Shown one piece after another: positions 32,753-40,702 of a DNA stretch of 64,000 bases. Made by a program: the position numbers and the translations under genes. The notes below the pieces were generated by a model. It was not told where the DNA came from. It was given only the letters and a program-made list of their open reading frames with translations, and ran no database searches. Within the stretch, counting starts at the first letter, position 1, and every line of letters begins with the position of its first letter. The stretch is from Bacillota bacterium (GTDB lineage: Bacteria > Bacillota > Negativicutes > Sporomusales > UBA7701), in the NCBI GenBank assembly GCA_023415775.1, contig JAEZJM010000019.1:248001-312000 (forward strand), read 5' to 3'.

Positions 32753-32780
32753 AGTGGCGGGGGTTAAAAACCCCGCCACT
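32753..32780 (+). terminator. Hairpin between yvyF and flgM (possible attenuator)
   Basis: AGTGGCGGGG pairs with CCCCGCCACT around an 8-base loop, followed by only three T. It overlaps the sigma-28 promoter spacer, so it may reduce read-through from yvyF into flgM. Confidence 0.55.
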
Positions 32781-32791
32781 TTTGACGATAC
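32765..32791 (+). promoter_or_regulatory. Sigma-28 promoter of flgM
   Basis: TAAA, exactly 15 bases, then GACGATAC: six of eight bases match the motility-sigma -10 GCCGATAA/T. It is 38 bases before flgM, where a sigma-28 promoter is expected from other Firmicutes. Confidence 0.65.
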
Positions 32792-32828
32792 TATATCAGG
32801 AGACTGCTACGTAAGTGAGGTGTCACCC

Positions 32829-33128
32829 ATGATCATTTCCGGCAAACAGATCCAGAGCATCATGAAAGTCTATACCGATCAGAACAAGGTCGCGAAAAGC
32901 TCCAAACCCGGCGACGTCGCTCCGACCTCGAAAAAAGACGAAGTGATCCTCTCCACCCAGGCCCAGGAATTCGGCCAAATTTACCAGGCCATCAAAGCCC
33001 TGCCCGAGGTGCGCGAAGACAAAGTAAGAGAACTGTCCGACAAAATCGCCCAGGGCAACTACAGCGTCGACGCGAAGGAAGTGGCGGAAAAAATGCTCGG
33101 CCGCCTGATGGCCGACCGCATTCGCTAA
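32829..33128 (+). CDS. flgM: Anti-sigma-28 factor FlgM
   Basis: Small protein (99 residues) that binds the motility sigma factor until the hook-basal body is complete and is then exported. The C-terminal sigma-binding helices are recognisable: VREDKVRELSDKIAQGNYSV and AKEVAEKMLGRLM. The N-terminus is polar and likely disordered. The ATG at 32829 has GAGGTG upstream; the open frame extends further 5' without a ribosome site. It is followed 11 bases later by flgN. Confidence 0.92.
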   Translation: MIISGKQIQSIMKVYTDQNKVAKSSKPGDVAPTSKKDEVILSTQAQEFGQIYQAIKALPEVREDKVRELSDKIAQGNYSVDAKEVAEKMLGRLMADRIR

Positions 33129-33139
33129 AGGAGGAAACC

Positions 33140-33634
33140 GTGGCCAACTGGGACAAACTAGTCATCCTGCTCGACGAAATGGTCAGTCTCTATGGGGCCA
33201 TCCTCGAACTCAGCCGCCAGAAGCAAGACATCCTTATCGCCGTCAAACCGCAGGACCTCGAAACGGTAACCAAGCAGGAAGAGCTCCTCATCCTGCAGGC
33301 CGGGAAACTGGAAGCGGCCCGCGGCAAACTCCTGCAGCAGCTTGCGGCAGCAGACGGCGTAGCCGTCCAGGACATCACCCTGGCCAAAATGAAAGAACTG
33401 GCCGGTCCGGAAGCGGGCGCCCGCCTCGACAAAATTGCGGCCGAATTCGAACGCATCATGGCGGAACTCGCCCCGGTCAACAAGCTCAACGCCGAACTTA
33501 TCCAGCGGGCTCTCGGCTTCATCAACTACAACATCAACCTCCTGACGCAAAGCGCGACAGGACCTACCTATGCCCCGCAGGGGAAAAACACCCAGGAAAC
33601 CCAGGTCAGGAAACTGGTAGACAAGAAAGTTTAA
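33140..33634 (+). CDS. flgN: FlgN-type flagellar chaperone
   Basis: All-helical, coiled-coil-prone protein of 164 residues that in other bacteria binds the hook-filament junction proteins FlgK and FlgL. Visible features are an N-terminal helix (LVILLDEMVSLYGAILELSR), EELLILQAGKLEAARGKL, and the late LIQRALGFINYNINLL. Identity is low, as usual for the family, but the position between flgM and flgK is the conserved one. GTG start with AAAGGAGG. The basic tail KLVDKKV is a common end of export chaperones. Confidence 0.87.
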   Translation: MANWDKLVILLDEMVSLYGAILELSRQKQDILIAVKPQDLETVTKQEELLILQAGKLEAARGKLLQQLAAADGVAVQDITLAKMKELAGPEAGARLDKIAAEFERIMAELAPVNKLNAELIQRALGFINYNINLLTQSATGPTYAPQGKNTQETQVRKLVDKKV

Positions 33635-33653
33635 GCAACACGGGGTAAGCAAT

Positions 33654-35462
33654 ATGCGCTCGACCTTCAGCGGTCTCAACGCGGCCGTCCGCGGCATCTA
33701 CGCCAACCAGCTGTCGCTCGACACCGTCGGCCATAACATCTCCAACGCCAATACCGAAGGATATTCCCGCCAGCGTGTCAACCTGTCCACCACCCGCCCG
33801 GAGGTCGTTTACGGCGGAGCGGGGGCGCTACAGGTCGGCACCGGCGTTGCCATTCAGTCAGTTACCCGCGCCCGCGACATCTTCATGGACAGGCAATTCT
33901 GGAAAGAATCCTCCACCCTCGGCTATGCGTCGACCTCGGTCAGCACCTACAGCCAGGTCGAAGGCATCTTCCACGACGAACTGCCCGACGCCGGCATCCA
34001 AACCGTCCTCAACAACTTCTGGCAGTCCTGGCAGACGCTGGCCACCAACGCCTCCAACGACAGCGCCCGCACCGCCGTACGGGAGCGGGGCGCCGAGCTC
34101 GTCGACGCCATCACCCACGCCCGTGACCAGCTCGAAGACATGATCACCAACGTAAACGACTCCCTATCCGCCAAAGTAGCGGAAATCAACGAAATATCGT
34201 CCGAAATATACTCCCTCAACAAACAAATCTCCAACATCGAAGTCGGCGGCATGGAAAACGCCAACGACCTGCGCGACCGGCGCGACCTCCTCACCGATAA
34301 ACTTTCCAAAATGATGAATGTCCGCGTCTTCGAAGACGCCAACCATAACTACGTCGTCCAGGTATCGGACGTCGTCATCGCCGACGGCGGCGGTTACACG
34401 CCCCTCGCCCTCAACGACCCCTCCACCTCCATGGACCCCGAGTACGGCTTCGAGGTCAGATACCTCGTCGTCGCCGACGGCCGAAACCAAAGAGTCAACA
34501 TAACCAACGGCGAAATGAAAGCTTTGCAGGAAGCAAACTCCACCGTCCCCAAAAACTACCTCGACAAACTCTCCACCATGAGCAAGTTCCTGCTGCAGGA
34601 ATTCAACGCCGTCCACCGCTCCGGTTTCGGCACCGACAACTCCACCGGCAACAACTTCTTTGGCAGTCCGTCCGTCAACTACGCCACCCAAACCCTCGGC
34701 AAAAACGGCTGGCTCGACGCCCTGTCCGTCAACAGCGACCTATACAACGACGGCGGCCTGTCCAAAATCGCCGCCAAAACCCTCATCAGCAACCCCGTCA
34801 CCCAGAGCAACGCCTCCGGCGGCCATGCCTCGGTCGGCGGCACGTACACCTCCACCGCCACCGTCGCCTATCAGGTCAGAATAAACACCGTCAACGCCGC
34901 CGGCCAGGTACAGACCGCCAGCTACTCCATCGACGGCGGCACCACCTGGATCGCGGTCGCGGCCGGCGATACCGACACCACCAACGCCAACTACACCGTC
35001 CTCAACAACCTGCCCAACGGGCTCAGCCTCACCATCAATACCGACATCGACAACCGGGCCTACGACCCTGTTCCCGTCCCCCCGGTGGCCGACATATACA
35101 CCTTCAGCGTCCCCCAGGGCAACGCCTCCGGCGACAACGCCACCCTCCTCGGCAACAAACTCAAGAACCCCACGCCGGCAAGCTCGGTGCTTCGCGGCTC
35201 CTCCCTCGACGGCTACTACAACTCCATCATCGGCGAACTGGGTGTCAAGGCCCAGAACAGCAAACGGCTGGAAGAAAACCAGCAGACACTCGTCGATCAG
35301 ATCGAAAACTGGCGCCAGGCCACCGCCGGCGTCAACATCGACGAAGAAATGACCAACATGATCCGCTTCCAGAAAGGCTACAACGCCGCCGCGCGGATCA
35401 TGACATCCATAGACGAAATGCTCGACAAGCTCATCAACGGGACCGGCGTCGTCGGTCGATAG
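33654..35462 (+). CDS. flgK: Flagellar hook-associated protein 1
   Basis: First hook-filament junction protein, 602 residues. The N-terminal rod/hook motif SGLNAAVRGIYANQLSLDTV followed by NISNANTEGYSRQRV is present, and the C-terminal NMIRFQKGYNAAARIMTSID matches the coiled-coil D0 segment ending LDKLI. The middle (about 350-520) is a variable Ser/Thr/Gly-rich domain. It lies between flgN (19 bases) and flgL (13 bases). It acts outside the cell after type III export; the FlgN-type protein is its likely chaperone. Confidence 0.95.
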   Translation: MRSTFSGLNAAVRGIYANQLSLDTVGHNISNANTEGYSRQRVNLSTTRPEVVYGGAGALQVGTGVAIQSVTRARDIFMDRQFWKESSTLGYASTSVSTYSQVEGIFHDELPDAGIQTVLNNFWQSWQTLATNASNDSARTAVRERGAELVDAITHARDQLEDMITNVNDSLSAKVAEINEISSEIYSLNKQISNIEVGGMENANDLRDRRDLLTDKLSKMMNVRVFEDANHNYVVQVSDVVIADGGGYTPLALNDPSTSMDPEYGFEVRYLVVADGRNQRVNITNGEMKALQEANSTVPKNYLDKLSTMSKFLLQEFNAVHRSGFGTDNSTGNNFFGSPSVNYATQTLGKNGWLDALSVNSDLYNDGGLSKIAAKTLISNPVTQSNASGGHASVGGTYTSTATVAYQVRINTVNAAGQVQTASYSIDGGTTWIAVAAGDTDTTNANYTVLNNLPNGLSLTINTDIDNRAYDPVPVPPVADIYTFSVPQGNASGDNATLLGNKLKNPTPASSVLRGSSLDGYYNSIIGELGVKAQNSKRLEENQQTLVDQIENWRQATAGVNIDEEMTNMIRFQKGYNAAARIMTSIDEMLDKLINGTGVVGR

Positions 35463-35475
35463 GAGGTAGGACGCG

Positions 35476-36438
35476 GTGCGCGTAGCAAACAGCACGATAA
35501 TATACAACTTCCTCTCCAGTCTCAACAAATCCCAGCAGCGGATGAACGGCTACCAGGAGCAGCTGTCGGACGGAAAACTCGTCCACCGGCCCTCCGACGA
35601 CCCCGTGCGCGCCATCCGCAGCCTGCGCCTCAACACCGACCTCATGACAAACGAACAATACACCCAGAACGCCAAAGACGCCCAATCGTGGCTCAACCAG
35701 ACCGACTCCTCCATCGACGGCGTCGTCAGCGTCCTGGAAAGAGCCAGGGAACTCGTCATCGACTCCGTCAGCCCCAGCCCTGCCGTCGCCTACACCACCG
35801 CGGCCACCGAGCTTGACGGCCTCATCAACCAGGCCATCTCCCAGGGCAACACCCAAATCGGCGACCGCTACGTCTTCGCCGGTCAGCAGGACAAAGTCGC
35901 CGGCGGCCCCTTCGAGCGCAAAATCATCAACGGCGTCGAGCAAGTCGTCTACAAAGGCGACGACAACAAAATATCCATGCGCATCCAGCCCGGGGCGGCC
36001 AACCCCAACCAGGACAGCATCAACGTCACCGGCGAGGACATCTTCGGCCCCATGACCACCGTCGTCGACGGCGCGACCGGCCAGACCTACCAGGTATCCA
36101 CCACCTTCCGCAACCTGCTGGCCATCAAAGAAGACCTCGCGACCGGCGCCCCCAACATGACCACCCTGTCAACCACCGGCCTCGCCAACATCGATACGGC
36201 CACCGACCGGGTGCTGCTCGCCCAGACCAATATCGGCGCCCGCATGGCAACCTACGAGATGGCCCAGAACCTGATGAAGAAAAACTACGTCACCATCAGC
36301 GAAAACGTCGCCGCCAACGACGCCATCGACATCGCCAAGGTCACCATTGACTTCAAAAACAGCGAAAACATCTACAACGCAGCCCTGGCGGTCGGGGCGA
36401 AAATCATGCCCCAGTCGCTCGTCGACTTCCTCAGATAG
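35476..36438 (+). CDS. flgL: Flagellar hook-associated protein 3
   Basis: Second junction protein, 320 residues, related to flagellin. N-terminal RVANSTIIYNFLSSLNKSQQ and LSDGKLVHRPSDDPV motifs match FlgL; the C-terminus ends with NIGARMATYEMAQ and a flagellin-like D0 helix. GTG start at 35476 with AGGAGG upstream, 13 bases after flgK. It links FlgK to the filament and can be co-chaperoned by FlgN. Confidence 0.95.
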   Translation: MRVANSTIIYNFLSSLNKSQQRMNGYQEQLSDGKLVHRPSDDPVRAIRSLRLNTDLMTNEQYTQNAKDAQSWLNQTDSSIDGVVSVLERARELVIDSVSPSPAVAYTTAATELDGLINQAISQGNTQIGDRYVFAGQQDKVAGGPFERKIINGVEQVVYKGDDNKISMRIQPGAANPNQDSINVTGEDIFGPMTTVVDGATGQTYQVSTTFRNLLAIKEDLATGAPNMTTLSTTGLANIDTATDRVLLAQTNIGARMATYEMAQNLMKKNYVTISENVAANDAIDIAKVTIDFKNSENIYNAALAVGAKIMPQSLVDFLR

Positions 36439-36452
36439 GAAGGAAAAAAAGC

Positions 36453-36749
36453 ATGAGCCGCCTCATCCTCACCATCGACCAGACGCCCTGTCGGGCGTCT
36501 TACGGCCTCCTGGGCCCGGACGCCCTCCGCCGCGACCTCGCCGCCACCCATCGCGGCGTTGCCCGCGAAGCCACCGACAACTATGTAGCTCGCGGCAACC
36601 GCCTGGCCACCATCGCGGCGGGCAACGGCATTGCCGACCTCGCCGCTGAGCTATACCTCAGCGAACCCACCCCCGAAGTCATTGTCGTCCCCGTCGAACG
36701 GCCGGTCTTCGGCTTGACCGAAGCCACCGGCATCGACGTCGTCATCTAA
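36453..36749 (+). CDS. Short DUF6470/YviE-like protein
   Basis: Protein of 98 residues at the flgL-fliW position where Firmicutes commonly encode a YviE/DUF6470 protein. It shares the LTIDQTPCRASYG opening and a middle with Arg-rich helix, YVARGNRLATIAAGNGIADLA, recalling the conserved Y-x-x-x-G...A-x-x-G-N portion. It is about half the length of Bacillus YviE, so it may be a reduced form. AAGGAAGG precedes the ATG. No function is known for the family. Confidence 0.6.
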   Translation: MSRLILTIDQTPCRASYGLLGPDALRRDLAATHRGVAREATDNYVARGNRLATIAAGNGIADLAAELYLSEPTPEVIVVPVERPVFGLTEATGIDVVI

Positions 36750-36783
36750 ACGGCGCAGTCCATACTTTTGGAGAGGTGAGAAT

Positions 36784-37239
36784 ATGGTTATAGAATCCAC
36801 CCGCTTCGGTTCCCTCGAAGTAGACGACCAGGACATCATCCGTTTCCCCCAGGGCCTGCCCGGTTTTGACGACGAAAAAGCCTTCGCCTTCCTGCCCTAC
36901 GGCCCCGACAGCCCCTTCGCCTTCCTCCAGTCGGTCGCCGAGCCCGCCCTCACCTTTTTTCTCGTCGAGCCCTTCCCGTTCTTCACCGACTACGAATTCG
37001 AACTTGGCGACGACCTTGCCAAAGAAATCGGCATGGCCGCCGACAGTCCCTTTCAGGTCTTCTGCATCGTCACCGTGCCGGAGAACCTTGAAGAACTGAC
37101 CGCCAACCTCCTCGCGCCCATCGTCGTCAACTGGAAAGAGCGCCGCGGCGTCCAGACCGTGCTTGACAACAAAGGCTACACCACCAGGCACCGGCTCTTT
37201 CCCGCCGGCTTCCCCCCAAAACCCAAGGAGGGCAAATAA
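36784..37239 (+). CDS. fliW: Flagellar assembly factor FliW
   Basis: Protein of 151 residues that in Bacillus binds either flagellin or CsrA; free FliW removes CsrA from flagellin mRNA, so secretion drives translation. Family motifs are FGSLEVDDQDIIRFPQGLPG, FLVEPFPFF and FCIVTVPENLEELTANLLAP near the C-terminal half. GGAGAGG precedes the ATG. It is separated by two bases from csrA, a conserved pairing, and lies just ahead of three flagellin genes that all carry matching CsrA-type leaders. Confidence 0.94.
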   Translation: MVIESTRFGSLEVDDQDIIRFPQGLPGFDDEKAFAFLPYGPDSPFAFLQSVAEPALTFFLVEPFPFFTDYEFELGDDLAKEIGMAADSPFQVFCIVTVPENLEELTANLLAPIVVNWKERRGVQTVLDNKGYTTRHRLFPAGFPPKPKEGK

Positions 37240-37241
37240 CC

Positions 37242-37466
37242 ATGCTGGCCCTCACCCGTAAATGCGGCGAAAAAATCATCATCGGCGACAACATCGTCAT
37301 CACCGTCGTCGATATCAAAGGCGACAGCGTCAGACTCGCCATCCAGGCCCCCCGGGAAATCAAAATCTTCCGCGGCGAACTCTACGAAGCCATCGCCGCC
37401 GAAAACAAACAGGCCGCCGCACCGCCCGCCGCCGGCCTCGACCTCCTCAAAGACATCCACAAATAA
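37242..37466 (+). CDS. csrA: Carbon storage regulator CsrA
   Basis: RNA-binding dimer of 74 residues that blocks ribosome access by binding GGA motifs. The core MLALTRKCGEKIIIGDNIVI and the conserved AIQAPREIKIFRGELYE, whose Arg contacts RNA, are intact. The C-terminus has a short extension (residues about 55-74). It starts two bases after fliW. Likely targets are the three flagellin leaders at 37739-37775, 39124-39159 and 40660-40694. An imperfect terminator follows. Confidence 0.95.
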   Translation: MLALTRKCGEKIIIGDNIVITVVDIKGDSVRLAIQAPREIKIFRGELYEAIAAENKQAAAPPAAGLDLLKDIHK

Positions 37467-37480
37467 ACCAACGCCAAACC

Positions 37481-37515
37481 AGGGGATTGCCCGTCACAGC
37501 CGGCAATCCTCTTTC
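37481..37515 (+). terminator. Probable terminator after csrA
   Basis: AGGGGATTGCC pairs with GGCAATCCTCT with one mismatch, followed by TTTCT. A moderate hairpin. Confidence 0.6.
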
Positions 37516-37566
37516 TATTGGCGCCGCGGAGAATAATTCGCCAAAATCGGTTTATTTTCAATAAAT

Positions 37567-37668
37567 GGCGATATCGGGAGCATAGTGGCGAAACAATGAT
37601 GTTGGCGTCCGTAAATCACGTTAATCGCCTGTGGACGGATTTTATATCCCGACAAATCTTCCCGATAT
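37567..37668 (+). promoter_or_regulatory. Candidate promoter elements of flagellin 1
   Basis: Two sigma-28-like -10 sequences, GGCGATAT (37567-37574) and CCCGATAT (37661-37668), each matching seven of eight bases of GCCGATAT. Both are conserved in sequence and order upstream of flagellin 3 (40493 and 40587). Neither has TAAA at the ideal 15-base spacing, so the promoter assignment is provisional. Confidence 0.45.
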
Positions 37669-37683
37669 ATAAAGTGAAGATGT

Positions 37684-37727
37684 CCTTCTCCCCCGCCTCC
37701 GACGGCCAACGGCGGCGGGGGAGAAGG
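37684..37727 (+). promoter_or_regulatory. Long hairpin in the flagellin 1 leader
   Basis: CCTTCTCCCCCGCC and its exact complement form a 14-bp stem around a 16-base loop, without a T run. It probably stabilises the 5' end of the mRNA rather than ending transcription. Confidence 0.6.
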
Positions 37728-37738
37728 CACTCAGGAAG

Positions 37739-37775
37739 CGGGCAAGGACGCCCGTGTAAAAGAATTCAGGGAGGA
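37739..37775 (+). promoter_or_regulatory. Predicted CsrA-binding leader of flagellin 1
   Basis: Hairpin CGGGC-AAGGAC-GCCCG (37739-37754) presents GGA in its 6-base loop. A second GGA lies in the Shine-Dalgarno CAGGGAGGA (37767-37775), nine bases before the ATG. The two-site arrangement matches CsrA control of Bacillus hag. Confidence 0.7.
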
Positions 37776-37783
37776 ATAACAAA

Positions 37784-39004
37784 ATGATTATCAACCACAA
37801 CATCGCGGCCCTCAACACTTACGGCCGTCTGTCCGCCAACAACGCGGCCACCGGCAAATCCCTCGAAAAACTGTCGTCCGGCCTCAGGATCAACCGCGCC
37901 GGCGACGACGCCGCCGGTCTCGCCATCTCCGAAAAAATGCGCGGCCAGATCCGCGGCCTCGACCAGGCGGTCCGTAACTCCCAGGACGGCATCAGCCTCA
38001 TCCAGACCGCTGAAGGCGCCCTCAACGAAACCCACAGCATCCTGCAGCGTATGCGCGAACTCGCCGTGCAGTCGGCGTCCGACACCAACACCAGCCAGGA
38101 CCGCAGCAACATCCAGAAGGAAATCGACCAGCTGGTGAAAGAGATCGACCGGATCGCCACCACCACCGAGTTCAACACCAAGAAACTGCTCGACGGCTCC
38201 ATGGGCACCCTCGTGAGCGCCGCCACCGCCAACGTCCTCGCCAACAGCGCGGTCTACACGACCACCGCCGTGGCCACCCAACTCACCGCCTTGACCGACA
38301 AAGCCGGCAACACCCTCGGCATCGTGACCGGCGACACCGTCACCGTCAGCTACATGAAGAACGGCGCCCTGGTAACCCGCAACGTCACGGTATCGGCCGC
38401 GACTGCGCTGGACGACCTCGACGCCGCCGACTTCACCCTCGCCATGGCTTCCGGCGCTCTGCAGGCTACCGCCGCCGGCACCGGCACCGCCAACGCCGTT
38501 TACGGCCTGACGATCACCGTCAAGGATTCGTCCGGCAACGTCAAGGCCACCCCGACCAACCTGCTGTCGTCCTACCAGCAGACAACCGCCGCCAAGGACG
38601 CCCGCAACGACGGGCAGGCAACTATCCTTATCGGCGCCAACACCGGCCAGAGCCTCAGCGTCGACATCGAGACCATGAAAGCCGGCTCGCTCGGCGTCAG
38701 CGGCCTCAAGGTCGACACCCAAGGCGCGGCCAACGTCGCCATCTCCGTCCTTGACACCGCCATCCAGACCGTATCGGCCGAGCGCTCCAAGCTCGGTGCC
38801 AACCAGAACCGTCTGGAGCACACCATCAACAACCTCAGCACATCCAGCGAAAACCTGACCGCCGCCGAAAGCCGCGTCCGCGACGTCGACATGGCCAAGG
38901 AAATGATGAGCTTCACCAAGCTCAACATCCTCAACCAGGCCGCCACCGCCATGCTGGCTCAGGCCAATCAGCAGCCCCAGGGCGTGCTGCAGCTCCTCCG
39001 GTAG
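37784..39004 (+). CDS. fliC: Flagellin 1
   Basis: Filament subunit of 406 residues. Conserved N-terminus MIINHNIAALNTYGRL through LSSGLRINRAGDDAAGLAIS (about 1-140) and C-terminus NRLEHTINNLSTSSENL to the end (about 300-406) form D0/D1. The middle (about 145-250) is Thr/Ser/Ala-rich and most variable between copies, a likely glycosylation surface for the Maf-type transferase. It shares leader structure and length with flagellins 2 and 3. Only a 164-base gap separates it from flagellin 2. Secretion would be by the flagellar type III system with FliS as chaperone. Confidence 0.96.
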   Translation: MIINHNIAALNTYGRLSANNAATGKSLEKLSSGLRINRAGDDAAGLAISEKMRGQIRGLDQAVRNSQDGISLIQTAEGALNETHSILQRMRELAVQSASDTNTSQDRSNIQKEIDQLVKEIDRIATTTEFNTKKLLDGSMGTLVSAATANVLANSAVYTTTAVATQLTALTDKAGNTLGIVTGDTVTVSYMKNGALVTRNVTVSAATALDDLDAADFTLAMASGALQATAAGTGTANAVYGLTITVKDSSGNVKATPTNLLSSYQQTTAAKDARNDGQATILIGANTGQSLSVDIETMKAGSLGVSGLKVDTQGAANVAISVLDTAIQTVSAERSKLGANQNRLEHTINNLSTSSENLTAAESRVRDVDMAKEMMSFTKLNILNQAATAMLAQANQQPQGVLQLLR

Positions 39005-39023
39005 TATCCGCTGAACGCGGGGG

Positions 39024-39047
39024 AGGCCCCCCGGTAACGGGCCTTTT
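39024..39047 (+). terminator. Weak terminator-like hairpin between flagellins 1 and 2
   Basis: AGGCCC/GGGCCT 6-bp stem followed by TTTT. The 39005-39168 gap also has a GCCCCGT/ACGGGGC hairpin (39078-39111). No clear promoter is seen for flagellin 2, so read-through from flagellin 1 is likely. Confidence 0.45.
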
Positions 39048-39123
39048 CCCGCTTTCCCGCGGCTTAATCCCCAATCCGCCCCGTAGTCCCGGTGGCCGAC
39101 GGCAACGGGGCGCCGTAAAAAAG

Positions 39124-39159
39124 CGGGCAAGGATGCCCGTGTAAATGAATTCAGGGAGG
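39124..39159 (+). promoter_or_regulatory. Predicted CsrA-binding leader of flagellin 2
   Basis: Hairpin CGGGC-AAGGAT-GCCCG (39124-39139); CAAGGATG closely matches the CsrA consensus ACARGGAUG. A second GGA is in the Shine-Dalgarno (39151-39159). Nearly identical to the flagellin 1 leader, so the duplication included it. Confidence 0.72.
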
Positions 39160-39168
39160 AATAACAAA

Positions 39169-40389
39169 ATGATTATCAACCACAACATCGCGGCTCTCAA
39201 CACTTACGGCCGTCTGTCCGCCAACAACGCGGCCACCGGCAAATCCCTCGAAAAACTGTCGTCCGGCCTCAGGATCAACCGCGCCGGCGACGACGCCGCC
39301 GGTCTTGCCATCTCCGAAAAAATGCGCGGCCAGATCCGCGGCCTCGACCAGGCGGTCCGCAACTCCCAGGACGGCATCAGCCTCATCCAGACCGCTGAAG
39401 GCGCCCTCAACGAAACCCACAGCATCCTGCAGCGTATGCGCGAACTCGCCGTGCAGTCGGCGTCCGACACCAACACCAGCCAAGACCGCAGCAACATCCA
39501 GAAAGAAATCGACCAGCTGGTGAAAGAGATCGACCGGATCGCCACCACCACCGAGTTCAACACCAAGAAACTGCTTGACGGCTCCATGGGCACCCTCGTG
39601 AGCGCCGCCACCGCCAACGTCCTCGGCAACAGCGCGGTCAACACCAGCACCGCCGTCGCCGACCTGCTCACCGCCCTGACCGATAAGGCCGGCAACACCC
39701 TCGGCATCGTCAGCGGCGACACCGTCACCGTCAGCTACATGAAAAACGGCGCCCTGGTAACCAGCGCGACCACGGTGACCTCGCAAACCTCGCTGTCCAT
39801 GCTGTCCAATGCAGACTTCAGCCTGTCGGTAGCCTCAGGTGTCCTCCAGGAAACCGCCAATACCGTCGGCACCGCCGGTGCTGTCTACGGCCTGACGATC
39901 ACCGTCAAGGATGGGTCTGGCAACGTCAAGGCCACCCCGACCAATCTGCTGTCGTCCTTCCAGCAGACAACCGCCGCCAAGGACGCCCGCAACGACGGCC
40001 AGGCCACCATCCTCATCGGCGCCAACACCGGCCAGAGCCTCAACGTCGACATCGAGACCATGAAAGCCAGCTCGCTCGGCGTCAGCGGCCTCAAGGTCGA
40101 CACTCAGGGCGCGGCCAACGTCGCCATCTCCGTCCTCGACACCGCCATCCAGACCGTGTCGGCCGAGCGCTCCAAGCTCGGTGCCAACCAGAACCGTCTG
40201 GAGCACACCATCAACAACCTCAGCACGTCCAGCGAAAACCTGACTGCTGCCGAAAGCCGCGTCCGCGACGTCGACATGGCCAAGGAAATGATGAGCTTCA
40301 CCAAGCTCAACATCCTCAACCAGGCCGCCACCGCCATGCTGGCCCAGGCCAACCAGCAGCCCCAGGGCGTGCTGCAGCTCCTCCGCTAA
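39169..40389 (+). CDS. Flagellin 2
   Basis: Second filament subunit, again 406 residues. The first roughly 145 and last roughly 150 residues are nearly identical to flagellin 1 even at nucleotide level, indicating recent duplication or gene conversion; differences concentrate at about 148-240 (for example NTSTAVADLLTALTD and TSQTSLSMLSNADFS). The ATG at 39169 follows AGGGAGGA. It ends at a strong terminator (40405-40439). Confidence 0.96.
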   Translation: MIINHNIAALNTYGRLSANNAATGKSLEKLSSGLRINRAGDDAAGLAISEKMRGQIRGLDQAVRNSQDGISLIQTAEGALNETHSILQRMRELAVQSASDTNTSQDRSNIQKEIDQLVKEIDRIATTTEFNTKKLLDGSMGTLVSAATANVLGNSAVNTSTAVADLLTALTDKAGNTLGIVSGDTVTVSYMKNGALVTSATTVTSQTSLSMLSNADFSLSVASGVLQETANTVGTAGAVYGLTITVKDGSGNVKATPTNLLSSFQQTTAAKDARNDGQATILIGANTGQSLNVDIETMKASSLGVSGLKVDTQGAANVAISVLDTAIQTVSAERSKLGANQNRLEHTINNLSTSSENLTAAESRVRDVDMAKEMMSFTKLNILNQAATAMLAQANQQPQGVLQLLR

Positions 40390-40404
40390 ACCGTCTTGTA
40401 ACAG

Positions 40405-40439
40405 AAAGGGATTGCCTGTCGTCGACAGGCAATCCCTTT
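40405..40439 (+). terminator. Rho-independent terminator after flagellin 2
   Basis: Perfect 16-bp stem AAAGGGATTGCCTGTC with a 3-base loop and T run. Confidence 0.94.
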
Positions 40440-40492
40440 TTCGTCTTTGGGTCCCCAAATGCTTCGCTAAACTTGGCCCATTTTCGAAAAAC

Positions 40493-40594
40493 GGCGATAT
40501 AATGAGATTAAATGCCATATAAAGAAAAATAGCTCCATAAACACCCGAAATTAGCTTCAAAAAGGTTTTATTTCTTGGCAAATCGACCCGATAT
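40493..40594 (+). promoter_or_regulatory. Candidate promoter elements of flagellin 3
   Basis: GGCGATAT (40493-40500) and CCCGATAT (40587-40594) repeat the pair found before flagellin 1, with flanking similarity (TTCGC-AAA and TTTTAT blocks). The 40440-40702 gap holds these and the leader hairpin. Confidence 0.45.
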
Positions 40595-40659
40595 ATACAG
40601 TGAAGGATGTTCGTTTTTCCCCCTTGCGCCGGTCACGGCGGCGGAGAAGCGGCAAAGAG

Positions 40660-40694
40660 GGGCACGGAGGCCCGCGAAAAGAATTCCGGGAGGA
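40660..40694 (+). promoter_or_regulatory. Predicted CsrA-binding leader of flagellin 3
   Basis: GGGC-ACGGAG-GCCC (40660-40673) puts GGA in a 6-base loop, as in the other two leaders though the sequence differs. GGGAGGA (40688-40694) is the Shine-Dalgarno and second GGA site. Confidence 0.65.
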
Positions 40695-40702
40695 ACAACC
40701 GA

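Noticed and set aside
39005..39168. Separate sigma-28 promoter for flagellin 2
   Set aside because: No CGATA-type -10 with suitable -35 is present; co-transcription with flagellin 1 is simpler.
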